From Rhodoferax potami (lineage in GTDB: Bacteria; Pseudomonadota; Gammaproteobacteria; Burkholderiales; Burkholderiaceae_C): a stretch of DNA of 64,000 nucleotides. Of the stretch, positions 26,604-34,623 are shown one piece after another (position 1 is the first letter of the stretch; every line of letters starts with the position of its first letter). A program made the position numbers and the translations under genes. Below the pieces are notes generated by a model. That model searched no databases. It was not told where the DNA came from and worked only from the letters and a program-made list of their open reading frames with translations. Location of the stretch: positions 248,001 through 312,000 of the forward strand of contig NZ_JAVBIK010000001.1 of assembly GCF_032193805.1 (NCBI RefSeq), written 5' to 3'.

Positions 26604-26816
26604 ATGAATAAGGGCCTTAAAACAGTAGATTTTGAATTAAGCCAACAGCAAGTTAGCTTAATTAACAATCACTTCAAAAAGAGAGCCTTGGCTTGCAAAC
26701 TGGAAGATGAAGACACTTCGGGCAGTGTAAAAGTAGTGCTGGAATGGGTTCCCGGCATTGGCCGACATATCACGGCTTACTATGACGGCGAGGTAACTGG
26801 AGCTGAGATAGCCTAA
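26604..26816 (+). CDS. 70-residue hypothetical protein coupled to AAA ATPase gene
   Basis: A small soluble protein with no signal sequence, with a charged N-terminal helix (SQQQVSLINNHFKKRALACKLEDED) followed by predicted strands (SVKVVLEW, ITAYYDGEV). No family recognised. Its stop overlaps the ATG of the AAA ATPase gene (TAATG), so it is made together with that protein and could be its adaptor or regulator. Confidence 0.7.
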   Translation: MNKGLKTVDFELSQQQVSLINNHFKKRALACKLEDEDTSGSVKVVLEWVPGIGRHITAYYDGEVTGAEIA

Positions 26817-29104
26817 TGTATATTTATAAAAAAACAGGGGTAAAACTACTCACGCGTTGCGAAGATCCTGCAGAGATTCCTGCCATGGATCGGGCGGTTG
26901 CGCTCGCAAGCTGCCAGTTATTAATTGGACTGGACAGAAGCTTTGTAGAAGATATATTTTTTAGCCGCGCCGTCGCCGCATGCAATGGTGCTTGGGTATG
27001 GTCGGAGCAAGTACTTCAAGCTATGGCACACGCCATACCGATGCCAGTGCACGACAGCGCGAGCCCCGCTACACCTAAGAGGCAAAGAAGCCCCGCCGTA
27101 GACCGCATCCGCCTGTACGGTCGCTCCGAGCTGGGTGCCCCATCGTCCGCACTAGTTACTCCTGAGCGGGTTTTAGAAACCAACAGCAGCACGTTCAGCA
27201 ACATCGCTTGCAGCGCACAGTTCCGGTTGCAAATTGCCAAAGACACGATCGAGTGGTTATCCAAGGCGCCCGACCCTGCGCTTGAGCTCCAATGCATACA
27301 AAGCGCACGCTATTTAGGAGCGTCATTGAGTCTGCCCGCAGTGCAAACGCGGGTGCTTGAGCTGATGGCTTTAGCTTTGGTGAGTGAGCCATTCAAATGC
27401 GCGCTTGCGGGCGTTGCTCTGAGCAACATGTCTACCGCAGTAAACATCATTGCTCGGTGGGTTGGTGCCGATCGACTGGCGATTCACACTTTGTTTTCCT
27501 CTTACGGGCCTTTGGCGCAAGCCGGAGTGCATGAGGGCATGCTGCGGCAAATTGGTGATTTGGAGTCCGCACTGCGGCTGGACAACTTCGCCTTGGCTAC
27601 GCAGCTACAGGAAACGCACGTTAGCCAAGAGGCCTTTTTGAACAGTTTTTTGAATTTGGCGGCACCCGCGCAAATCGCGACCGACGCGGTTCCACACCTC
27701 TCAGAGTTTCACCTGCTCGCCACGTCACTTCTTGCGCAGGCCGCCGCTGCTGGCCAGCAAGGAGTCAACGTCATGCTTTATGGCGCGCCGGGCTCTGGCA
27801 AAACGGAATACGCCAAGTTGCTGGCACAAGAATCCAAATTGGCACTCTACGAAGTACCTTGCGCCACCAATATGGGCAACAGCTTGGAGCCGCACCAACG
27901 GCTCGCCTCATTTTTGATGATGCTCAATGCACTCAAGGGGCGAACAGACGCGGCACTGCTGTTCGACGAGTCAGAAGAGGTTTTCGACTTGCCGATAGAC
28001 CGCGGACAAAAGGTCAATAAAGCGTGGATGAATCAACTCATTGAGCGCACGCCAGTGCCTGTGATTTGGACCGGCAACTCGATCGCTGACGTAGACCCCG
28101 CACACCTACGGCGCTTCTCGCTACTGAAAGAGTTCAAAACCGCGCCCAGGGCTGTTAAAGAAAGCTACACACGCAAATACCTGGACGTGCTACAGCTACC
28201 TGAGCAGATGCTGCAAACCATCATCGATATGCCCGACTTGACACCAGGTCATATCCAAAACGCCGCTCGCACAGTGACATTGGCTGGCCCGAACAACGAT
28301 GTGCAAGCCAGCCTCTGGATCAGCGAACAGCTCAATACATCGCGCAAAGCCTTGGGGCTCAGCAGCCTGCAAGCCACAGCAACACAAACAACCGCCTACT
28401 CCTCAGAGTTTTTGAATATCTCCCACGGCCCCAGCCCTGAGCGACTTATTGACTACTTGAAACGATCTCCCAAACTGAGCCTGTGCCTCTACGGTACACC
28501 GGGCACAGGTAAAACCGGATTCGCAAAACACATAGCTGAATCGCTCGGCCGAGACATCATCATCAAAACAGCCGGTTCACTCTTATCCAAGTACATCGGT
28601 GACACCGAACAGCGCATAGGCGCCATGTTTGACGAGGCATCTGCCGCAGGCCCCGAAACCGTGTTGTTACTTGATGAGGCAGATACCTTATTGCGCAACC
28701 GCGACGGTGCCCGCTACAGCTGGGAGATTTCTCATACCAATGAATTTCTGACGAGGATGGAAGCATTCCCCGGCACCTTCATTTGCACAACCAACCTGAT
28801 GAATGAACTGGACTCAGCCATCTTGCGGCGCTTTCAGTTCAAGCTGCGCTTCAATGTGTTGACCACTGAACAGGCAAGTGCAATGTATCAACGCATTTTC
28901 TCAGAGGCCGCACCAGCCACATTACATAACGTAGGCGGATTAGTGCCAGCCGATTTTGTAAATGTGCAACGCCAAAAACTGGTGTACGGAGATGAACTGG
29001 ATTCAGCAGAATATGTAGCCCTGCTGGAGGCAGAGGTAACCAGTAGACGCGGTGGAAATTACTACTACAAATCTATCGGATTTACGACCCGATTAGAAAC
29101 GTAA
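26816..29104 (+). CDS. tandem AAA+ ATPase
   Basis: The 762-residue protein has an N-terminal helical region of about 300 residues with no recognised domain, then two AAA+ modules. Module 1: Walker A GAPGSGKT (323-330), Walker B ALLFDESEEVF (about 380-390). Module 2: Walker A GTPGTGKT (560-567), Walker B VLLLDEAD (616-623), sensor-1-like FICTTNLM and arginine-finger-like ILRRF. Both modules appear catalytically competent. No signal or membrane segment is seen, so it is cytoplasmic although its operon partners are lipoproteins. It resembles uncharacterised proteobacterial Ycf46/SpoVK-class ATPases. Likely a remodelling motor; substrate unknown. Confidence 0.88.
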   Translation: MYIYKKTGVKLLTRCEDPAEIPAMDRAVALASCQLLIGLDRSFVEDIFFSRAVAACNGAWVWSEQVLQAMAHAIPMPVHDSASPATPKRQRSPAVDRIRLYGRSELGAPSSALVTPERVLETNSSTFSNIACSAQFRLQIAKDTIEWLSKAPDPALELQCIQSARYLGASLSLPAVQTRVLELMALALVSEPFKCALAGVALSNMSTAVNIIARWVGADRLAIHTLFSSYGPLAQAGVHEGMLRQIGDLESALRLDNFALATQLQETHVSQEAFLNSFLNLAAPAQIATDAVPHLSEFHLLATSLLAQAAAAGQQGVNVMLYGAPGSGKTEYAKLLAQESKLALYEVPCATNMGNSLEPHQRLASFLMMLNALKGRTDAALLFDESEEVFDLPIDRGQKVNKAWMNQLIERTPVPVIWTGNSIADVDPAHLRRFSLLKEFKTAPRAVKESYTRKYLDVLQLPEQMLQTIIDMPDLTPGHIQNAARTVTLAGPNNDVQASLWISEQLNTSRKALGLSSLQATATQTTAYSSEFLNISHGPSPERLIDYLKRSPKLSLCLYGTPGTGKTGFAKHIAESLGRDIIIKTAGSLLSKYIGDTEQRIGAMFDEASAAGPETVLLLDEADTLLRNRDGARYSWEISHTNEFLTRMEAFPGTFICTTNLMNELDSAILRRFQFKLRFNVLTTEQASAMYQRIFSEAAPATLHNVGGLVPADFVNVQRQKLVYGDELDSAEYVALLEAEVTSRRGGNYYYKSIGFTTRLET

Positions 29105-29111
29105 AAACGCC

Positions 29112-29408
29112 ATGAACTTTACTTTGGTATTTTCAAACTACGAAGGTTCTGAACTGACTGTCGGGTTGCTCTTCATACCTTGCGCAGCACGGGTGCAAGG
29201 CGGCGAGATTTTAGTTATTCCTGATCAAACAACGCCGCATCATCAGCAGGGCAGCTTGGGTAGGCTACTGAATTTAGCGATATTTACGCCCAAACTAAAG
29301 ATGCGAGCAAAAAACATTTTGCCCGTTATTCACAATACTGGCCACGGTACTGAAGAAGATCTCAGCTCACTCATTACAGATTGCAAATTCGAGGGCCACT
29401 CAATTTAA
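29112..29408 (+). CDS. 98-residue hypothetical protein
   Basis: Begins 7 bp after the AAA ATPase stop, so probably the last gene of that operon. The sequence MNFTLVFSNYEGSELTVGLLFIPCAARVQGG suggests an N-terminal beta structure; GHGTEEDLSSLITDC lies near the C-terminus. No signal peptide, membrane segment or recognised family. Confidence 0.6.
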   Translation: MNFTLVFSNYEGSELTVGLLFIPCAARVQGGEILVIPDQTTPHHQQGSLGRLLNLAIFTPKLKMRAKNILPVIHNTGHGTEEDLSSLITDCKFEGHSI

Positions 29409-29454
29409 ACGATCAATTCGCAATAGCAAACACAATAAGGAAAGTACACCACCT

Positions 29455-29865
29455 ATGGCAAACCTATCTTCTTCTTTAGAGCATTTAATGAAGCAAATTG
29501 GAAAGGAGTGCATCTATAAAGAAGGCGGACTGATAATGCATGCACAGCTTTCTGCCGTAAATATCAATGCCGACATGCTCGAGCTAAAGTTTAGAAAGAT
29601 TCCGTCTCATGGTTTTACAGAGAGAGAGGCAAATGAGTTCAGTTGTAGCGGCATTAAAGAATACATAAACTTTAGTACCAATCGCATTTATATATCTTTG
29701 GTGAACATTGAAATTTTTTTTAAAAAGGAGCAGATTAATGGCATTAAAAAATTGATGAAAAATAAACCAAATATAAAATCTTTAACTGACCTTATTCGCG
29801 TATATCGGCAGCACAAAAGTACGAAACTGAATTCTTTTGAACAGAACCAAATGGAGCAATCATGA
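29455..29865 (+). CDS. 136-residue hypothetical protein, AT-rich
   Basis: A good AAGGAAAG box precedes the ATG. The product is Lys/Asn/Ile-rich (KKEQINGIKKLMKNKPNIK), in marked contrast to the GC-rich host genes, which suggests transfer. No family recognised. It overlaps the next small gene by ATGA. Confidence 0.65.
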   Translation: MANLSSSLEHLMKQIGKECIYKEGGLIMHAQLSAVNINADMLELKFRKIPSHGFTEREANEFSCSGIKEYINFSTNRIYISLVNIEIFFKKEQINGIKKLMKNKPNIKSLTDLIRVYRQHKSTKLNSFEQNQMEQS

Positions 29866-30074
29866 GTGATTTCCGTAAAAACCAGAAAGCTTGTGGAAAC
29901 TGTGCTTATTGGACAGGACCTAGACAAATAGACACATTTAACTCAATGGCGAAGGTTGATTCGAGCAACGTGTCAGGGCAATGCTCCGCTCCACCCGGAG
30001 TTGGGTTTCGCGGAAGTGAGAAACGTGCTATGCACTCATGCTCCGGATGGGTTCTTTGGAATGCCATTCGCTAA
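29862..30074 (+). CDS. small Cys-rich protein, possible zinc-binding
   Basis: The 70-residue product has CGNCAYWTGPRQ (residues 12-23), GQC near residue 46 and MHSCSGWVLW near the C-terminus. Four cysteines in a CxxC...C...C pattern suggest a zinc or iron-sulfur site. Similar short proteins with CxNCAYW are scattered in accessory DNA; function unknown. ATGA overlap couples it to the 136-residue gene. Confidence 0.65.
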   Translation: MSDFRKNQKACGNCAYWTGPRQIDTFNSMAKVDSSNVSGQCSAPPGVGFRGSEKRAMHSCSGWVLWNAIR

Positions 30075-30190
30075 ACATTGGGCAATTGGGTTTATTGGAA
30101 GCAGCCAGCAAGAACACGCAAATTAAATTCAATTTGGTTGAATTTTTCGGGTTTCAAAAAACTGGATTTAAGTAACTTTAATCCACCTTT

Positions 30191-30661
30191 TTGAAACTAT
30201 TTCAAGTTAAAGTAACAAAAAAAATGATTGCCACTTCATACTTAAAAAGATTTAAATTTTTCAAAGCTGGTGAAATCTTGGCTCGCAATCAATCAGAAAT
30301 TTACTACAGATCAGCAGAAGTTGAAATAGATAGCATTGCAGGAGTTTATCTATGGATTACCCGTAATCACAATAATGATCTTGGAGTCATTTATGCAGGC
30401 AAGGCTGGATACGGGATCCATAGACGAATAAACCAACACATTGCTGGATACAAAAGAGTACCTGAAAAGTCCGCATTGGTAGCATCAATAGCAGGAAAAT
30501 GCAAAGGTGCAGCAATTGAAGTTTGGTTTAGAACTTCAGCCTCTTGCCAAGTTGATCTGTTGAGCGGTGAAGTTAGTATGTACTCTATAGAGGAGGAGGC
30601 ATTAATTAAAAAATTCTCACCACGCTTGAATCGCCAACTGCCGCCAAAAAACTCTATCTGA
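30191..30661 (+). CDS. GIY-YIG-fold protein
   Basis: The product of 145-156 residues carries the GIY-YIG nuclease elements in order: GVYLWI, IYAGKAG, the catalytic arginine context GIHRRINQH, the glutamate in IEEEALIKKF and LNRQ at the end. It is a stand-alone module with no extra DNA-binding domain. Start is TTG at 30191 or ATG at 30224; no good ribosome binding site distinguishes them. It could act as a nuclease within the island, for instance in defence or mobility; that role is inference. Confidence 0.7.
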   Translation: MKLFQVKVTKKMIATSYLKRFKFFKAGEILARNQSEIYYRSAEVEIDSIAGVYLWITRNHNNDLGVIYAGKAGYGIHRRINQHIAGYKRVPEKSALVASIAGKCKGAAIEVWFRTSASCQVDLLSGEVSMYSIEEEALIKKFSPRLNRQLPPKNSI

Positions 30662-30719
30662 ACTCAGAGCAAGGCCACACATAGAGTCAGATCAAAAAAT
30701 AATATCATACAAATATCAA

Positions 30720-31598
30720 ATGAACAGTGAAGAATTTTTTGAAATTGACTACACTCTCCTCAACTTGCTTAGGCTTACACCTTGGGAGGGAATTGAAGAC
30801 AATCACGAACTAAGAGTAACACTCATAACCGAGTTAAGCAAAAAACATGATGTGGCACTTTTTCATTTCAAACTTCTTGGAAGAGAATACGCTGAGGAAT
30901 TAATTAGTCAAACAACATCGAACATCTCGCGCACGAACTTATTCATTTTCAAAGGAAGTTTACCCCTGTCGCCTGGTCTTGCGACCCCCTGTGTAAACTA
31001 TACGAGATTAACCCCTGAATTTTCTGCAGTTTTTAATGCAGGAATACTTGAATACATCGACTCTCAAATAATTGACTCCAGATATATCTCTTCTGACGAC
31101 CTTAAATTAGCGATTGAAGCTGCTGCAGTTTTATGGCTATCTTACATTGAAATAACACAAACCGCTCCAAATCATATTGAACTTTCAATATCACGAAAAA
31201 CTCGCTCTAAAGTCAAATTTGACATTACCTCTAAAGAATTACCTTATGACGGCGAAGTGCTTATCAACAAGGATACTAATAAAATAAGCATAAAACACTC
31301 ACACCCTCCATTCATGATTGCTGAACTCGATGACATTTTCATTATTAAACTAAGATCAGAATTAGAGGCAATAAACAATTCAGAAGATCGACTAAAAACA
31401 TTTACTGAATCAATTGAATTTATTCAGGCAAATGCAAATTCCGAGTTAACTCCAAGAAAGGGAGAGTACAGTTTCCTCGCTGATGCTTTATTGATCTTAT
31501 TTTCAGGTTTGGCGATCTGGGGGATTTCGTTTCTCATACCTGTTACGTACGCAGCGATTCTTGTGATCGTTATTTCAACCATATTGAGGTTTTTTTGA
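30720..31598 (+). CDS. hypothetical protein with C-terminal membrane hairpin
   Basis: The 292-residue product has a soluble region of about 250 residues with no recognised motif, then two closely spaced hydrophobic segments at the C-terminus (ADALLILFSGLAIWGISFLIPVTYAAILVIVISTILRFF). The tail topology places the large N-terminal domain on one face of the inner membrane, most likely in the cytoplasm since there is no signal peptide. AT-rich codon use marks it as foreign. It ends 9 bp before the truncated lrp copy. Confidence 0.7.
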   Translation: MNSEEFFEIDYTLLNLLRLTPWEGIEDNHELRVTLITELSKKHDVALFHFKLLGREYAEELISQTTSNISRTNLFIFKGSLPLSPGLATPCVNYTRLTPEFSAVFNAGILEYIDSQIIDSRYISSDDLKLAIEAAAVLWLSYIEITQTAPNHIELSISRKTRSKVKFDITSKELPYDGEVLINKDTNKISIKHSHPPFMIAELDDIFIIKLRSELEAINNSEDRLKTFTESIEFIQANANSELTPRKGEYSFLADALLILFSGLAIWGISFLIPVTYAAILVIVISTILRFF

Positions 31599-31606
31599 TA
31601 AAGACC

Positions 31607-31771
31607 AACCGCATGAATGCCGATATGGAATTCCTTCTCAACTTCGTGGCCATCGACATCGCCGGCTACGACCGGTTCTACAAGCGCCTGATCCAACTCG
31701 CAGAGCTCTCCGGCGTGTCATCGGCGTTCTCGATGGAGCAGATCAAAAGCACCACGGCGCTACCATTGTGA
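31607..31771 (+). pseudogene. 5'-truncated second copy of an lrp/asnC gene
   Basis: The frame reads NRMNADMEFLLNFVAIDIAGYDRFYKRLIQ and on to MEQIKSTTALPL and stop, corresponding to the last third of the regulator at 24640. From 31655 to the stop only seven of 117 bases differ, all at synonymous third positions; upstream of 31655 the match drops sharply. No promoter, start or HTH region is present. It looks like a leftover allele or donor gene fragment at the island's right edge. Confidence 0.85.
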
Positions 31772-31812
31772 TAGCAGCTTGCGCATATTGAACGGGGGCT
31801 AGAGGCTGATTT
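31772..31812 (+). repeat. intergenic repeat copy B
   Basis: AGCAGCTTGCGCATATTG then GGGGGCTAGAGGCTGATTTT, in the same position after the truncated lrp copy as copy A after the intact gene. Confidence 0.8.
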
Positions 31813-31824
31813 TGATCATATCTA

Positions 31825-32715
31825 TCAGGTGGGTCCATAGCGACTCAACACGTCCGACAGGTACTCAGCCGCCGGGGTGAGCGGAAAGTCCGGGCGCTGG
31901 ACCATCACAATCGCAGGCGCCGGCAGCGGCTCGCGGATCCGGATGACCTGCAACGCATCCCGGGTCATCGGGAATTCCTCCCACTGAACGGGCAACATCG
32001 CCAGCAAGTCGCTGTGGGCCAAGCTCACCATGATGGACATGGCGGAGCTGGCCTGCAGCACCACATGGGGTGCCGTGAGCCCATGGCTCTCGAACAGGCG
32101 GGCAATGTCGTCTTCCACGTTGTAGTCCACGCCCGTAATCGCCCAATCCGCCGCTTGCAAGGCCTTCAGTGAGCGCACGTTGGCCAGTGGATGGCCCTTA
32201 CGGCATACCACGGCGCGCCGGTTCTCAAACATTTTGCGCATCGCCAGGCCCGGGGCCGGGGGTGTCCGCGGCGCCGCCCCCAGATAAAAATCCACCGTGC
32301 CATCGCGCAACGGGCCTTCCGCATCCGGGAACAGGCCTTCGATGATTTGCAGCTTCACGCCGGGGTAGCGCGCCCGGAAGGTTTTGAGGGCAAAGGGCAA
32401 CATGCCCACGTGCGGCATGATCGACAGAGCCACCACCACCGCCCCGCGGTCATCGCCCCGGTGCTGGGCGATTTCGTCTTGGGCCCGGCGGGCTTCATGC
32501 ACGATATTGCTGGCCCGGATATGAAAGCGCCGCCCGGTGTCGGTGAGCGTCATGCCGGTGGTTTCGCGTGTGAACAGCGAGCCCCCCAACTCCTTCTCCA
32601 AGGCACGGATACTGCGTGTGAGCGCAGGCTGCGGCACGCCCAATCGTCGGGCTGCAGAGCGCAGGCTGCCATGTTCCACGATGGCGACAAAGTACTGGAG
32701 TTGATCAAGCTTCAT
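31825..32715 (-). CDS. LysR-family transcriptional regulator
   Basis: The 296-residue protein has the LysR HTH (MKLDQLQYFVAIVEHGSLRSAARRLGVPQPALTRSIRALEKELGGSLFTR) and a periplasmic-binding-like effector domain. It is divergent from the Bug/AMP-ligase cluster, which it presumably controls. The frame is open to 32769, but the family-standard start is the ATG at 32715. Confidence 0.92.
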   Translation of the reverse strand: MKLDQLQYFVAIVEHGSLRSAARRLGVPQPALTRSIRALEKELGGSLFTRETTGMTLTDTGRRFHIRASNIVHEARRAQDEIAQHRGDDRGAVVVALSIMPHVGMLPFALKTFRARYPGVKLQIIEGLFPDAEGPLRDGTVDFYLGAAPRTPPAPGLAMRKMFENRRAVVCRKGHPLANVRSLKALQAADWAITGVDYNVEDDIARLFESHGLTAPHVVLQASSAMSIMVSLAHSDLLAMLPVQWEEFPMTRDALQVIRIREPLPAPAIVMVQRPDFPLTPAAEYLSDVLSRYGPT

Positions 32716-32730
32716 GGGAGATGCGAAATA

Positions 32731-32769
32731 TGAATCACGATTTGCAATTTGCCATCTTATGTGAATCAC
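32731..32769. promoter_or_regulatory. candidate LysR binding sites: direct repeat TGAATCAC
   Basis: TGAATCAC at 32731-32738 and again at 32762-32769 are spaced 31 bp (about three helical turns) in the divergent gap between the LysR gene and the Bug gene. Same-face repeats fit the recognition plus activation site arrangement of LysR regulators. Inference from position. Confidence 0.45.
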
Positions 32770-32828
32770 AGGCCACTTCTACAGTCACGCCCAGATCGAC
32801 ATATTCGTCGACGACCACAGGAGACACC

Positions 32829-33806
32829 ATGAAACCCCTATCGCGTCAACGGCGCGCCGTGATTGCGGCCGCCTGCTTGCTGGCCGGTGCCGCCGGAGCC
32901 TTTGCACAAAACTGGCCCGCCAAGCCCATTCGCATGATTGTTCCCGCCCAAGCCGGTGCTGCACCGGACGTGGTGGCCCGCCTGATCGGAGACCGCTTGA
33001 GCGCCGCACTCGGCCAAGGCGTGGTGGTGGACAACCGCCCAGGTGCAGGTGGCATCCCCGGCATGTCTGCACTGGCCCGCTCAGCCAACGACGGCTACAC
33101 GATTGGCTTTGTGCCGGCTGCCATGGGCACCATCACGCCCTTGGTGTACAAAAACCCGCAGTTCAACCCCGATACCGATTTGCAATCGGTCGCCACCATC
33201 GGCATCAGCCCGCTGATTCTGGTCACCCAGTCTGGCAACAACATCAAGTCGCTGGCGGATCTGGCCAAGGCCTCCAAGGCCCAACCCGGCAAGCTCAACT
33301 TTGCAGCGCCGCAAAACAACTCCCTGCCCCACCTCGCAGGAGAGCTGGTCAACAAGTCCGGCAACATGGGCTTGTTCACCGTGCCTTACGCAGGCCCGCC
33401 CGCCGCCATCGTGGCGGTCATGACGGGTGAAGTCACCATGACGGCGGACGGCATTCCGGGTCTGCTGCAACACGTCAAGGCCAAAAAACTGCATGCGCTG
33501 GCGGTCACGTCGTCCAAACGCCTTCCGGGTTTTGAGGATGTTCCCACGGTGGCCGAGACCTATCCCGGCTTTGAAGCGGTCGGTTGGTTTCAGATCATGG
33601 TGCCCGAGGGCACACCGCCCAAGGTGATCGAGACCCTGAACAAAGAGATCAACAAGATCACCCAGTCGGCCGACATCACCGCCCGCCTGTCGGACCTGGG
33701 CGTGTACCCGCGCCAAGACAGCGTGGAAGGTGCCCGCGAGTTTTTCGTCAGCCAACAAAAAGCGATGAAAAAGATCGTCGCGGATCTCGGTATCCAGGCC
33801 CAGTAA
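32829..33806 (+). CDS. Bug-family (TctC-like) solute-binding protein
   Basis: The 325-residue periplasmic protein has a signal peptide (RQRRAVIAAACLLAGAAGAFAQ) and Bug signatures: WPAKPIRMIVPAQAGAAPDVVARLI, VVVDNRPGAGGIPG, NFAAPQNNSLPHLAGELVNKSGN and VPYAGPPAAIVAVMTGEV. Bug proteins capture carboxylates for TctAB permeases or act as sensors; no TctAB genes are in the window, so it is an orphan. It heads the catabolic operon behind an AGGAGA box. Aromatic carboxylate binding would fit the AMP ligase downstream. Confidence 0.92.
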   Translation: MKPLSRQRRAVIAAACLLAGAAGAFAQNWPAKPIRMIVPAQAGAAPDVVARLIGDRLSAALGQGVVVDNRPGAGGIPGMSALARSANDGYTIGFVPAAMGTITPLVYKNPQFNPDTDLQSVATIGISPLILVTQSGNNIKSLADLAKASKAQPGKLNFAAPQNNSLPHLAGELVNKSGNMGLFTVPYAGPPAAIVAVMTGEVTMTADGIPGLLQHVKAKKLHALAVTSSKRLPGFEDVPTVAETYPGFEAVGWFQIMVPEGTPPKVIETLNKEINKITQSADITARLSDLGVYPRQDSVEGAREFFVSQQKAMKKIVADLGIQAQ

Positions 33807-33845
33807 GCCATGGCACCCCTCTCACCTATCCACAGAAAGATTCCC

Positions 33846-34607
33846 ATGAGTGAACGTAAAAAAGCGCTGGTGACCGGCGGAGCCACCGGCATCGGACGCA
33901 GCGCTGTGCTGGCCCTTGCCAAGGCTGACTATGACATTGCCATCAACTACGCCTCCAGCGCCAAGGGCGCCGCAGCCACCGCCGCAGAAGCCCAAGCACT
34001 GGGCGCTAAGACCCTATTGGTGCAGTGCGATGTGTCAGACGACAGCGCGGTACGCGCCATGATGGCCACGATTGACGCCGAGTTCGGCCACCTCGACGCC
34101 CTGATCAACAACGCCGGCACCACCGCGACCTGGAAGGTCAAGGACTTGGAAAGCCTCGACATGGCCGAGTGGGACCGCACTTTTGCCGTGAATGTGCGAG
34201 GCACCTTCCAAGTGACGCGCGCAGCCGTGCCGTTGCTCAAAAAGGGAAGCAACCCGGCGGTGGTCAATAGCGCCAGCATCGTGGGCCTGCGCCCGGGGCC
34301 ACAACCCCTGCCTTACGCAGCGAGCAAAGCAGCGGTGGTCAACCTCACCAAAACACTGGCCTGGAACCTCGGGCCGGATATCCGGGTGAACGCGGTGGCA
34401 CCGGGCTGGATGGAAGGCGACTGGATGCAGCGCATGCTGGGTGACAAATACGACGACCTCATGGCAAAGCGCGCCAAAGCCACACCGCTCAAGCGCTGCG
34501 TGACCTCTGACGATGTCGCTGAAACCATGCTGAACCTGCTCACCGCCAATCGCTTTGTGACCGGCGAGATTGTGGTGATCGATGGTGGCTTCACCAGTTC
34601 GACCTGA
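33846..34607 (+). CDS. short-chain dehydrogenase/reductase
   Basis: The 253-residue SDR has the NAD(P) motif GGATGIGRS (residues 10-18), NNAG (about 90-93), the catalytic Ser (NSASIVG) and the Tyr-x3-Lys pair (YAASKAA). The FVTGEIVVIDGGFT C-terminus is typical of FabG-type reductases. It lies between the Bug gene and the AMP-ligase gene and probably handles a hydroxyacyl or dihydrodiol intermediate. The ATG at 33846 fits the family start; the frame extends 12 codons upstream. Confidence 0.88.
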   Translation: MSERKKALVTGGATGIGRSAVLALAKADYDIAINYASSAKGAAATAAEAQALGAKTLLVQCDVSDDSAVRAMMATIDAEFGHLDALINNAGTTATWKVKDLESLDMAEWDRTFAVNVRGTFQVTRAAVPLLKKGSNPAVVNSASIVGLRPGPQPLPYAASKAAVVNLTKTLAWNLGPDIRVNAVAPGWMEGDWMQRMLGDKYDDLMAKRAKATPLKRCVTSDDVAETMLNLLTANRFVTGEIVVIDGGFTSST

Positions 34608-34623
34608 GACACGGAGGCCCGCC

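Larger units (their letters stand above)
25108..31654. mobile_element. putative genomic island between two copies of the lrp 3' end
   Basis: An intact lrp-like gene plus intergenic repeat lies on the left (ending about 25148), and a 5'-truncated copy of the same gene end plus the same repeat lies on the right (31607-31812). In between are about ten genes with lower GC, most plainly from 29400 to 31600, TTG/GTG starts and no housekeeping functions. No integrase or transposase is visible, so the mobilisation route is unknown. Boundaries are inferred from the duplication; the exact crossover point cannot be fixed. Confidence 0.65.

Noticed and set aside
25108..31654. Prophage or transposon identity for the island
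   Set aside because: No integrase, transposase, terminal inverted repeats, capsid or portal genes were seen.
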